Source: Thermohalobaculum sp965247385
GTDB taxonomy: Bacteria > Pseudomonadota > Alphaproteobacteria > Rhodobacterales > Rhodobacteraceae
Reading direction: 5' to 3'
NCBI GenBank assembly: GCA_965247385.1
Contig: CBDFHG010000007.1
Coordinates: forward strand, 62,001 to 126,000
Length of the DNA: 64,000 nt
The notes under the pieces are model-generated. The model did no database searches, was not told the origin of the DNA, and worked only from the letters and a program-made list of their open reading frames with translations. Each line of letters starts with the position of its first letter. Position 1 is the stretch's first letter. Position numbers and translations under genes: made by a program. This document shows, piece after piece, positions 54,147 to 62,815 of the stretch.

Positions 54147-55205
54147 TCAGATGCGCGCGCCGGTTTTGCTGTCAAACATGTGTGCCCGTTCAGACCGGGG
54201 GCGCAAGTGCACCGTTTCACCTGGCTTAATGTCGCGCCAATCGGGCAGGACGGCGACAATTTCGGTATCCGCCAAGCGCAAAACCAGAAGCGTCTCGGCG
54301 CCCGTTGGTTCGACCACAGAGACTTTGGCGGGAAAGCCCTCATTGGCAATTTCCAGGTGTTCGGGACGGATGCCGTAGAGCACCGATTGGCCCTCACCGG
54401 CCGCATATTCGCCGTCAACCGGCAGGTGGTGGCCATTTACCTCCACGCCGAAGCCGCCGTTTCGCCGCACCGCGCCCGGGATCAGGTTCATGGCGGGTGA
54501 GCCGATGAAACTGGCGACAAAAACGTTGCGCGGCTGATTGTAGAGTTCCAGCGGCGAGCCCGTCTGCTCGATGCCGCCGTCCTGCATAACGACAATTTTG
54601 TCGGCCATCGTCATGGCCTCGATCTGGTCATGGGTGACAAATATCGTGGTTGTCTTCAGGCGCTGATGCAGTTTCTTGATCTCGGCCCGCATCTGGATCC
54701 GGAGCTTGGCGTCGAGGTTCGACAGCGGTTCGTCGAAGAGAAAAACATTAGGATCGCGAACGATCGCGCGGCCCATGGCGACGCGTTGGCGCTGGCCGCC
54801 CGACAATTGGCGCGGATAGCGCTTAAGATACGGCGTGAGGCCGAGGATCTCGGCGGCATTTTGTACTCTCTCGTTCACTTCGACCACGTCGGTTTTTTTC
54901 AGCTTCAAGGCAAACGCCATGTTGGCAGCGACCGTTTTGTGCGGGTAGAGCGCATAGTTCTGGAACACCATGGCGATGTCGCGCTCGGCCGGCGGCAGAT
55001 TGTTGACTACCCGGTCGCCGATGCGGATCGTGCCCCCGGTGATGCTTTCGAGGCCGGCGATCATGCGCAGAAGCGTGGATTTTCCGCAGCCGGAAGGGCC
55101 AACGAGGACAACGAACTCGCCGTCCGATATCTCGATGTCCACGCCGCGGATCACATCGACCGTGCCGAATGACTTACGAACATCCCGAACTGAAACCTGA
55201 GCCAT
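54147..55205 (-). CDS. Sugar ABC transporter ATPase (UgpC/MalK type)
   Basis: 352 residues. Walker A GPSGCGKST, Q-loop FQNYALYPH, signature LSGGQRQRV, Walker B VFLFDEPLSNLDAK, and switch histidine THDQ are all intact, followed by the MalK-type regulatory TOBE domain (YGIRPEHLEIANEG). It powers uptake with the permeases at 60754-62810. It is divergent from the binding protein, and an IS66-type element separates them. Confidence 0.9.
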   Translation of the reverse strand: MAQVSVRDVRKSFGTVDVIRGVDIEISDGEFVVLVGPSGCGKSTLLRMIAGLESITGGTIRIGDRVVNNLPPAERDIAMVFQNYALYPHKTVAANMAFALKLKKTDVVEVNERVQNAAEILGLTPYLKRYPRQLSGGQRQRVAMGRAIVRDPNVFLFDEPLSNLDAKLRIQMRAEIKKLHQRLKTTTIFVTHDQIEAMTMADKIVVMQDGGIEQTGSPLELYNQPRNVFVASFIGSPAMNLIPGAVRRNGGFGVEVNGHHLPVDGEYAAGEGQSVLYGIRPEHLEIANEGFPAKVSVVEPTGAETLLVLRLADTEIVAVLPDWRDIKPGETVHLRPRSERAHMFDSKTGARI

Positions 55206-55785
55206 ATACTGCCAGTTTCTCCCTGACGAGCCGTCTTTTTAAGGAAGTAGCCGAGATGACGCGGGCTGTCCAGCCATTGCCGAGAGGCGGCTCCGCAACG
55301 TCCTTCCTATTTGGTAACTACTCAACCCACCCCAAAGGTTGCGTGCCTGGGTTCAATCGGCACCAGATATAGAGGATTTTCTTGCATTGAGGGCATGGAT
55401 ATGTGTCAAGTTATCTATGACTCATTTACCCGACCTGAGCCGATTGACGCAAGCAGAGAAAGATACCCTGATCCTCGCGCTGTGGACGCAGGCACAGGAG
55501 CTGGTGGCAGTGAACGTGGGCTTGGCCAGGCGCGTCACGGAACTTGAGGCAAAGCCTGGTGAGCCTGCGAAGACGCCGGACAACTCCAGTACGCCGCCGT
55601 CGCATGGGCGCAAGGCGAACAAGAAACCGGCCCGGGGCAACCGCAAAGAACGGCGCAAGGGGCATGGCGGCGGTGGGCGTCCTCTGCACCCTGACCCGGG
55701 TCAGCGGGTGGTTGCGAAGGCGCTGTCCTGCCCGCACTGTTATTCAGCGCTCGGCGATGAGGATCACAAGTTGCATGCGATTTCT

Positions 55786-57426
55786 CCCGCATTTCCCAAA
55801 TGAACTCATGATTTAGTGACATAGGAGCGTGATTCTGGTATAAGAATCATTACGTTACAGGCAGACTTGGGGTGTTGATATGGCTCACCCGACAGGTGAA
55901 TCGAAAGAGGGGGTTCCAGGGCTGTATTTTGACCGTCGACTCAAGCTTGAGTTGCACGGGTCCAGGGTCACTACTGACGCCGGTTTGCTTGCTTGCCGAG
56001 AGCTTGATGCCTCCGTTGACCTTACTGAGATGGCTGGCGATGTTGTTGCCGACAGTCGTACCGGCAAGAACGGGCGGCATGGCATGGTCGGGCAGTTCCG
56101 CCAGTCCGTTTTTGGCCGTCCTGGTGGCGACGACGACGTGAACGACGCCGACCGTCTGGGCCGTGATCCCGCCATGCGTTGGATTGTTGGTGGTCATGCC
56201 ATCAAGGGGCGGGCGGCATCTACCAGCCAGATGGGGCGCTTCGAGACGGAGGTTCTGGCCAGCGAGGAAAACCTCGCCGCGCCTGGTGATCTTTCCGGCC
56301 AATGGATCGACCGCGTTCATGACCGTTGCCGGCCGAAGAAGATCGTTCTCGACCTGGACAGCAGCGTCAGCCCGACCCATGGCGACCAGGAAGGAACGGC
56401 CGACAACGGTCACTTCGGCGGCACCTGCTATCATCCCCGGTTCCTGTTCAACCAGTTCGGTGCCCTGGAACGGTACGCGCTGCGTCCCGGCAACGTTCAC
56501 AGCGCCGATGGCTGGCGCAAGGTGCTGGAGCCGGTCGTCGAGCGATACCGGGACCGCAAGCTGCGGCGCTACTTCCGCGCCGATGCCGCCTTCGCCTCGC
56601 CGCAGGTGTACGAGTTGGTGGAAGACGAGGGCTTCCTGTACGCGATCCGTTTGCCGAAGAACCAGGTTCTTCCGGAAAGCATCGCGGCCCTGCTCACACG
56701 CCCCGTTGGCCGTCCGCCGAACCCTGTGCGGCGCGATTACGCCAGCTTCAGCTATCGGGCCGGAAGCTGGAGCAAAAAGCGCCGGGTGGTGGCCAAACTC
56801 GAATGGCCCCCCGGCGCGCTGTTTCCCCGTGTCGGGTTCATCGTCACCAACCTGTCGCGACCGGCCGAGCGGGTGACATTGTTCTACAATCAGCGGGGCA
56901 AAGCGGGGCAGTACATCAGGGAAGGCAAGAACGCGATCAAATGGACGCGGCTGTCGTGTCGCAGGTTCCGCGACAACGCCGTGCGGCTGCAGCTTCACGC
57001 CCTCGCCTGCAATCTCGCCACCTTCATGCGGAGGCTGGCTTTGCCGAAGGAGGTCGAGCACTGGTCGCTGACCACGCTGCGGGAGAAGTTGGTAAGATCG
57101 GTGCCAAGGTGGTCAGCCATGGCCGCTACGTCACGTTCCAATTGGCCGAGGTGGCGGCGGCGAGGGAACTGTTCCGGAAAATCTTGAGCCTGATTGATGA
57201 TCTGCGACCAGGACCCGCCCCGGCGTAGGCCGGGGACATCGACAGCGAGGTGAAAACGACAGCAGGGGTGTGTCCGAATGGCGGCAAATCCGGCCAAATG
57301 GCATTCCAACCGAGGGCTGATCTCCAAAATCAGGCCATCGGATGGCGGCAAAGGGAATACAGTTCCCTCGACGGGGGTACGGGGGTATGATCTCCACAAA
57401 CCTGGAAGTCATCCGGGAAATGTCGG
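55786..57426 (+). mobile_element. IS1380-type element nested in the IS66-type copy
   Basis: About 1.64 kb with short inverted ends, CCCGCATTTCCC at the left and CCGACATTTCCC (inverted) at the right. On both sides the interrupted IS66-type sequence (GCGATTT / TTTATGAC) can be rejoined by removing it. Exact ends are uncertain by 1-3 bp. Confidence 0.8.
55880..57229 (+). pseudogene. IS1380-family transposase with a C-terminal frameshift
   Basis: The start GVPGLYFDRRLKLELHGSRV, followed by TTDAGLLACRELDASVDLTE, and the DDE core KKIVLDLDSSVSPTHGDQEG, GNVHSADGWR and YFRADAAFASPQVYEL mark IS1380. Near 57090 (REKLV) one base is missing: the normal C-terminus KIGAKVVSHGRYVTFQLAEV is in another frame. 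The product from the main frame ends at 57187 with unrelated residues. Confidence 0.85.
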
Positions 57427-58607
57427 TTTATGACAAGATCGAACTGCCGCGCCCCGCTCCCATTGTTACCCGTGTGGAACTGTATGCGGCGAGGTGTCCT
57501 CATTGTTCGGCGCGCTTTGTGGCGCCGGTTCCGGCGGGGCTTGAGCCGGGGTCTCCGTTCACCCCGTCGACCGAGGCGATGGCGGTTTACATGCGTTATG
57601 AACACGCGGTCAGTTACCAGCGTCTGTCGAAACTGTTCGCCGATTTGCACGGCTTGACGATCAGCCAAGCCGCCCTGGCCAACCTGTTCAAGAGGGTCAA
57701 GCCCGGCTTTGACGCCCGGTTCCAGGCGGTTCTTGCCCGCCTGCGGCAAAGTCGGATCGTCTGCTCCGACGAGACCGGCGCACGCATCAAGGGGCACAAC
57801 GCCCGGGAATGGGTTTTCCAGAACGATGAAGTCTGCGTCCACGTCATCCGCAACAGTCGGGCGCAACAGTCGGGCGAAGGCGGTGGCCGAGGACGTGATG
57901 GACGGCCACCGGCCCGCCATCTGGGTGTCCGGTCTTTACGGCGGCCAGCGGCGGCTCGGGGAGGTCTGGCAAATCTGTCTGGCCCACCAGTTGCGCGACG
58001 GCCAGTATGCCATCGACGCTGGCGATGCGATCTTCGCACCGGCACTGAAAATGCTCATCTTGCGCGCCTGTGTTCCGGGCCGACGGCGAAAGCGTCTGAA
58101 GGACATTACACTTCAGAAATACCGGGGCGACCTGGAACGGCGAATGGACAAGGTTATGGCTTGTCAGCCAACCAACCAACCAACAAAGACGGAATTCGTC
58201 TGCGCAAACGCTCCGGCAAAGACCGTGACAGCCTGTTCACATTCATGACCGAACGCGACGTGCCGCCAACCAACAACGGCTCGGAACAAGCCATCCGCCC
58301 CTCAACCACCTTGCGCAAGGTCACCGGGGGATTCCGCTCCAACTGGGGAGCCGACTTCTACGCCAACGTTCGCTCCGTCCTCAACACCGGAAAACGGCAA
58401 GGCCTGTCTGCTTTCCAGGCAATCCAAGCCGCCATCGCTGGAAAATCAGTGATCCAACCGGGTTGAGTAGTTACCCTATTTGCATGATAATATTTGTGTG
58501 ATGATATTGACAGCTTGCAATGTTGGTTCATACTTCGGCTACTGATTGAGCTGCTCAAAATAAGGCGGCGCAAGACAAAGACAACAAATCTAGCGGGGAG
58601 AAAACCG

Positions 58608-60272
58608 ATGAAACTGGAAGTATTTGAGCGACTCATGGCGGCTCAGGTGAGCCGGCGAAAGGTGCTTAAGGGTGCTGCCAGCGCCGGGGCGATTGCGGCC
58701 GGAGCGGCTTCTGGTCTTGGCGGATTCTCGAAAGCCTCGTTTGCCGCCGAGAGCGTGCGGACGGAAATTCTCAAGATTCCGGGCGTCGGCGTCGGATCCC
58801 CCACCGACAATGACTGGCAAAAAGTCGGCAAGCTTTGCCTCGGCCCGACCAAGAAAATCGTTTCCGCAGGTGAGTTCAAGGGCGTTGAGCTCACGTTCCT
58901 GGGCCTTAACAACCAGAACTTACATAACTTCCTGTTCCGTGGTTTCCTCAGACCTTGGGAGGCCTACACGGGCGCCAAGATCAACTGGATCGATCTGGCC
59001 CAGGCCGATTACAACGCCCGTCTGCAGCAATCAATCGCTACCAAGACCGTCGATTTCGACATCATCGAAATGGGCGCGCCGTTCGAGGGCGATGTTTGCG
59101 GCAAAGGGCTCGCTTCCGAGATGCCCGGCTGGGTCAAAGATCAAATCGAAATGGAAGACTATGTGGGCTACCTGAAAGCTCCTGTCGGCACATGGGAAGG
59201 CAAGACCTACCGCATATCGATCGACGGGGATTGCCACAACTTCAACTACCGCACCGACTACTTCACGGACGCCAAGCTGGCGGCAGCATGGAAGGCCGAG
59301 GGCCACTCCGGGGCCTGGGAGGTGCCGACGACCTGGCAGAAAGTGCAGGAAGTCACCAAGTTCCTCAAGGGTAAAAAAATCGGCGGCATGGACGCCCACG
59401 GCTACCTCGATCCGTTGAAGGGCTGGGGCGGCTTCGGCTTCTATTTCCTGGGATCGCGCGCGACGGCTTATGCCAAGCATCCGGACGATCCGGCCTGGCT
59501 GTTCGATCCCGACACCATGAAGCCGCGCGTCAACAACCCGGCTTGGGTGCGCGCCATCCAGGATGTGCTCGACACCATTCCGGCCCAACCGGCCGACCAG
59601 ATCAACGCGGATCCCGGCACTACCGGCTTCCAGCAGTTCCTGGCGGGCACCGGTTCCATGTTGAGTTGGTGGGGCGACATTGGCTCGAACGCTAAGACCT
59701 CCGACAGTTCGGTCGTCGGCGACACCGTCGGCTTCTCGATTCTGCCGGGTTCGGACGATGTCTACAACTCGAAGACCGGAAAATGGGACACGCTTGGGTC
59801 GGGCCCGAACTTTGCGCCCAACATGGCTTACATCGGGTGGGGCGTTTATGTCATGGCGCGTGTTGACAGCGACACGAAGAAGCAAAAGGCGGCCTGGTCG
59901 GCTGCCGCACACCTGGGCGGCAAAGACATTTCGCTCTGGTGCGCTGCTTACCCCTCGGGTTTCCAGCCCTACCGGAACTCGCACTTCAACATTCCGGAGT
60001 GGGTCGATGCGGGCTACGACAAAGGATTCATCGCTGACTATCTCGGTTCGGAAGCGGATTCGTACAACCATCCGAACGCCGCCATCGAGCCGCGTATCCC
60101 GGGCATCTTCCAGTACTACTCGGTCGCCGAGGACGAACTGGCCAAGATATATGCCGGCAAGTACAGTGCCCAAGGGGGCGCTGACAGGATTGCGGCGGCA
60201 TGGGATAAGATCACCGACCAGATCGGGCGTGACAGCCAGATCAAACTTTACAAGACATCGCTCGGTATCTAA
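58608..60272 (+). CDS. Tat-exported ABC sugar-binding protein
   Basis: 554 residues from ATG 58608 with GGGGAGA upstream. The N-terminus SRRKVLKGAASAGAIAAGAA is a twin-arginine signal peptide. The rest is a family-1-type solute-binding protein (ELTFLGLNNQNLHNFLFRGF, YNARLQQSIATKTVDFDIIE, MLSWWGDIGSNAKT). It is longer than the usual 400-450 residues, in line with a subgroup of alphaproteobacterial sugar or polyol binders. The IS200 remnant lies between it and the permeases, and the substrate is unknown. Confidence 0.85.
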   Translation: MKLEVFERLMAAQVSRRKVLKGAASAGAIAAGAASGLGGFSKASFAAESVRTEILKIPGVGVGSPTDNDWQKVGKLCLGPTKKIVSAGEFKGVELTFLGLNNQNLHNFLFRGFLRPWEAYTGAKINWIDLAQADYNARLQQSIATKTVDFDIIEMGAPFEGDVCGKGLASEMPGWVKDQIEMEDYVGYLKAPVGTWEGKTYRISIDGDCHNFNYRTDYFTDAKLAAAWKAEGHSGAWEVPTTWQKVQEVTKFLKGKKIGGMDAHGYLDPLKGWGGFGFYFLGSRATAYAKHPDDPAWLFDPDTMKPRVNNPAWVRAIQDVLDTIPAQPADQINADPGTTGFQQFLAGTGSMLSWWGDIGSNAKTSDSSVVGDTVGFSILPGSDDVYNSKTGKWDTLGSGPNFAPNMAYIGWGVYVMARVDSDTKKQKAAWSAAAHLGGKDISLWCAAYPSGFQPYRNSHFNIPEWVDAGYDKGFIADYLGSEADSYNHPNAAIEPRIPGIFQYYSVAEDELAKIYAGKYSAQGGADRIAAAWDKITDQIGRDSQIKLYKTSLGI

Positions 60273-60336
60273 TTTCCATGGTCAGGGTTAGATCCTCCGT
60301 CTTCAGACGGACAGCTTTAGCGCGAAGACAAAGATT

Positions 60337-60409
60337 ATGATCTCAGAACCCCGGTAAAATGAAGGCCCCGTAGGGGTAAGCCTTCATTTTACCGGGGTTC
60401 TGAGATCAT
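60337..60409. repeat. 30-bp perfect hairpin at the IS200 left end
   Basis: Arms 60337-60366 and 60380-60409 are exact inverted complements; the 13-nt loop is CCCGTAGGGGTAA. The right arm ends in the AT of the tnpA start codon. Such hairpins are the left-end recognition structures of IS200/IS605 elements. It now lies between the binding-protein and permease genes and could act as an attenuating structure in their mRNA. Confidence 0.9.
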
Positions 60410-60705
60410 GCAGTATGACAAAGGAAAACACACGATTTATCATCACCGCTATCACCTCGTTTGGATCACCAAGTACCGTAAAAAGGTGCTCACGGGCGCG
60501 GTCCGCGAGAGGGTTAGGGAGATCGCGCGGCAGGTCTGCGAGGAAATTGGGGTCACCATCATCAAGGGGGTGTTATCCACGGACCACTCCACATGTTCGT
60601 GTCGATCCCACCCCACCGCGCGGTGAGCGATGTCATGCGGCGGGTCAAGGGACGCACGTCACGTAAAATCCAGATGGAGTTTCCCGAACTTCGAAAGAGA
60701 TATTG
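60408..60705 (+). pseudogene. IS200-family Y1 transposase, frameshifted and truncated
   Basis: MQYDKGKHTIYHHRYHLVWI followed by TKYRKKVLTGAVRERVREIA is the N-terminus of TnpA of IS200/IS605. At about 60585 a base is missing (DHSTCS in place of DHVHMF), and the frame moves to FVSIPPHRAVSDVMRRVKGR, then TSRKIQMEFPELRKRYWGRR. The C-terminal catalytic tyrosine region is missing; the sequence then joins the permease upstream region. Confidence 0.88.
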
Positions 60706-60753
60706 GGGCCGGCGGCATTCCTGTCGCCGGCGCGCCTTTATGAGGTCTTCTCC

Positions 60754-61887
60754 ATGAACGTGACCGCAGCGTCCGAGGGCGATCGGCTTCACACCGTTGT
60801 TTCCGGCTACATGTCGCCCGGCCGTATCAAAGCCGGGCGCGCGCTTGTGTGGGTTTCGGCGTTCGTGCTCTTCGCCACTGTAATCGTACAGGCGTTGCAC
60901 GAGGTGGAGCGCATCTCGTTCGGCTTCGAGAATTGGCGCCCAGTTCTCTACGCCTATATATTCTGGGCCGTCTCGCTGGGCGTGGCGCAGGTTATGGTCC
61001 GCGGTGAACAGGGCAAACGCGCGCTGTTCGTGCTGCCGGCAGTTCTTTTTGTCGTTTCGATGGTGGTTTTCCCGATGATCTTCGGGCTTTACATCTCGTT
61101 CACCGACTGGAACCTGGCTTCGCTGACCGGACGGAAGTTCAACGGCCTCGACAATTTCCGCCAGATGATGAGTGATCCGTTTTACTGGAACGCGATGCTG
61201 AACATGGTCTACTACGTGCTCGCCATTATCGTCGAATACGCTATCGCCTTCGGTCTTGCGCTTCTCCTGAATGCTGAGATCAAGGCCCGCAAATTTTTCC
61301 GTGTGGGATTTCTGCTGCCCCTCATGCTGTCGCCGGTGGCCGTCAGCTGGATGGTCGGCAAGTCCATGATGGAAGTCCGGTTCGGCCCCTTGGCCAACCT
61401 CGGGCGCTTTTTCGGTTGGGAAACACCTGCCTTCTTCAGTACGCCCGAGATCGCCCGTTTCACCATCATGGCGATGGATGCCTGGACCTTCATACCGTTC
61501 ATGATGATTATGATCCTGGCCGGCCTGCAGGCCCTGCCGAAGGATATTCTCGAAGCCGCCAAGGTCGACGGCGCCACGGCCTGGCAGAGCTTCTGGCAAG
61601 TTGTCTTCCCGCTGATGCTGCCGGTCAGCATCACGGCTATCGTCATCCGCATTATCTTCAAGCTCAAGTTGGCCGACATCATCATCAACGTCACATCGGG
61701 CGGTCCGGGCGGAGCTACCGATAGCGTCACCAGCTTCATTTTCCGAGAGTACAGGGACCGCTCCAACGTCGGCTACGGCACGCTGCTCGCCATGGTCTAT
61801 CTGGTTTTGATCATCATCTTCATCATGACGTTCCTTGCGCTGGTGAATCGCTGGATGCGCCGAGTTAATCCGGGAGTGGCCGAATGA
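60754..61887 (+). CDS. Sugar ABC transporter permease (MalF-like)
   Basis: 377 residues from ATG 60754, with GAGG 8-9 bp upstream. Eight predicted membrane helices. The cytoplasmic EAA loop EAAKVDGATAWQSFWQVVFP contacts the ATPase. The stop overlaps the start of the second permease (ATGA at 61884-61887). Part of the uptake system with the binding protein and the ATPase. Confidence 0.9.
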   Translation: MNVTAASEGDRLHTVVSGYMSPGRIKAGRALVWVSAFVLFATVIVQALHEVERISFGFENWRPVLYAYIFWAVSLGVAQVMVRGEQGKRALFVLPAVLFVVSMVVFPMIFGLYISFTDWNLASLTGRKFNGLDNFRQMMSDPFYWNAMLNMVYYVLAIIVEYAIAFGLALLLNAEIKARKFFRVGFLLPLMLSPVAVSWMVGKSMMEVRFGPLANLGRFFGWETPAFFSTPEIARFTIMAMDAWTFIPFMMIMILAGLQALPKDILEAAKVDGATAWQSFWQVVFPLMLPVSITAIVIRIIFKLKLADIIINVTSGGPGGATDSVTSFIFREYRDRSNVGYGTLLAMVYLVLIIIFIMTFLALVNRWMRRVNPGVAE

Positions 61888-62810
61888 GCGATGGAAAAAC
61901 CCAAATCTTCGTGAACGCTGGGTCCGATTTCTCGCACCAGGCAAAATGGTATTCCAACCGACTGCTGATATACGGCGCGCTGATCATTTGGGTGATCATC
62001 TGCCTGTTCCCAATCTACTGGACGGTTACGACGTCCTTCAAGATGGCGCCCGATGTCATGCGCGGTCACATGATCCCGTGGGTGGATTTCGAACCACGCT
62101 GGCGCGGCTGGCGCTCGCTGGGACTTTCGCCCAATACGATTTTCGAAACCTCAACCGTGCGCGAGGAATTCCTCAAGCGCTTCATGAACAGCGTTATTAT
62201 CTCGATCAGCTCTTCCACATTCGCCGTCATGCTGGGTTCCATGGCGGCTTATGGCTTGAGCCGGTTTTCCTACCGTTTCGGCTTCATGAAGAACAGCGAC
62301 ATTTCGTTTTTCTTCCTCAGCCAGATGATCCTGCCGCCCGTGGTGCTGGCCCTACCGTTCCTCATTCTCTACAAGGAACTGGCCCTGCTGGACAGCCGGA
62401 TGGGAATCATTCTACTTTATACCCTGATGGTTCTTCCGCTCGTCATCTGGATCATGCGTGACCAGTTCAACGCCATCCCCACCGAACTGGAAGAAGCGGC
62501 CATGGTCGATGGCCTGTCGGTATGGGGCGCCTTCCTGCAAATCGTCATACCCATCGCCCTGCCTGGTATGGTGGCCGCCTTCATCCTCTCGCTGGTGCTA
62601 TGCTGGAATGAGTATTTCTTTGCGGCCCTGCTGACCAGCACTGACGCCAAGACCTTGCCCGTCATGGTGGCCAGTCAGACCGGCAGCCAGGGCATCAACT
62701 GGTGGTCCATGGCAGCCCTTTCCAGCGCCGCCATCGCGCCGCTGGTGGTTATCGGAATCGTACTTGAGCGCTACATTATCAAAGGCATGTCAGCTGGCGC
62801 GGTGAAGTAA
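61884..62810 (+). CDS. Sugar ABC transporter permease (MalG-like)
   Basis: 308 residues, six membrane helices. The EAA loop EEAAMVDGLSVWGAFLQIVI is followed by PIALPG. The LFPIYWTVTTSFK opening is typical of the MalG type. It ends 5 bp before the stop of the convergent FGGY kinase gene. Confidence 0.9.
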   Translation: MSDGKTQIFVNAGSDFSHQAKWYSNRLLIYGALIIWVIICLFPIYWTVTTSFKMAPDVMRGHMIPWVDFEPRWRGWRSLGLSPNTIFETSTVREEFLKRFMNSVIISISSSTFAVMLGSMAAYGLSRFSYRFGFMKNSDISFFFLSQMILPPVVLALPFLILYKELALLDSRMGIILLYTLMVLPLVIWIMRDQFNAIPTELEEAAMVDGLSVWGAFLQIVIPIALPGMVAAFILSLVLCWNEYFFAALLTSTDAKTLPVMVASQTGSQGINWWSMAALSSAAIAPLVVIGIVLERYIIKGMSAGAVK

Positions 62811-62815
62811 CTCGA

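Larger units (their letters stand above)
55418..58466 (+). pseudogene. IS66-type transposase split by a nested IS (copy 2)
   Basis: The N-terminal part (MTHLPDLSRLTQAEKDTLIL to the CPHC region) ends at about 55785, and the coding sequence resumes at about 57427 with YDKIELPRPAPIVTRVELY. The 13-bp duplication CGCAACAGTCGGG is present at about 57853-57878 as in copy 1. Here a CCAA expansion near 58168-58185 adds 8 bp relative to copy 1, returning the frame for the last 90 codons. Not functional. Confidence 0.88.
55306..58482 (+). mobile_element. IS66-type insertion sequence, copy 2, with perfect 8-bp target duplication
   Basis: The element runs from GTAACTACTCAACCC (starting 55314) to its inverted complement ending at 58474. 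The 8-bp direct repeat CCTATTTG flanks it at 55306-55313 and 58475-58482, as expected for IS66. It is the same element as 9618-11123 and contains a nested IS1380-type element at about 55786-57426. It lies in the divergent promoter region of the sugar transporter. Confidence 0.92.
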
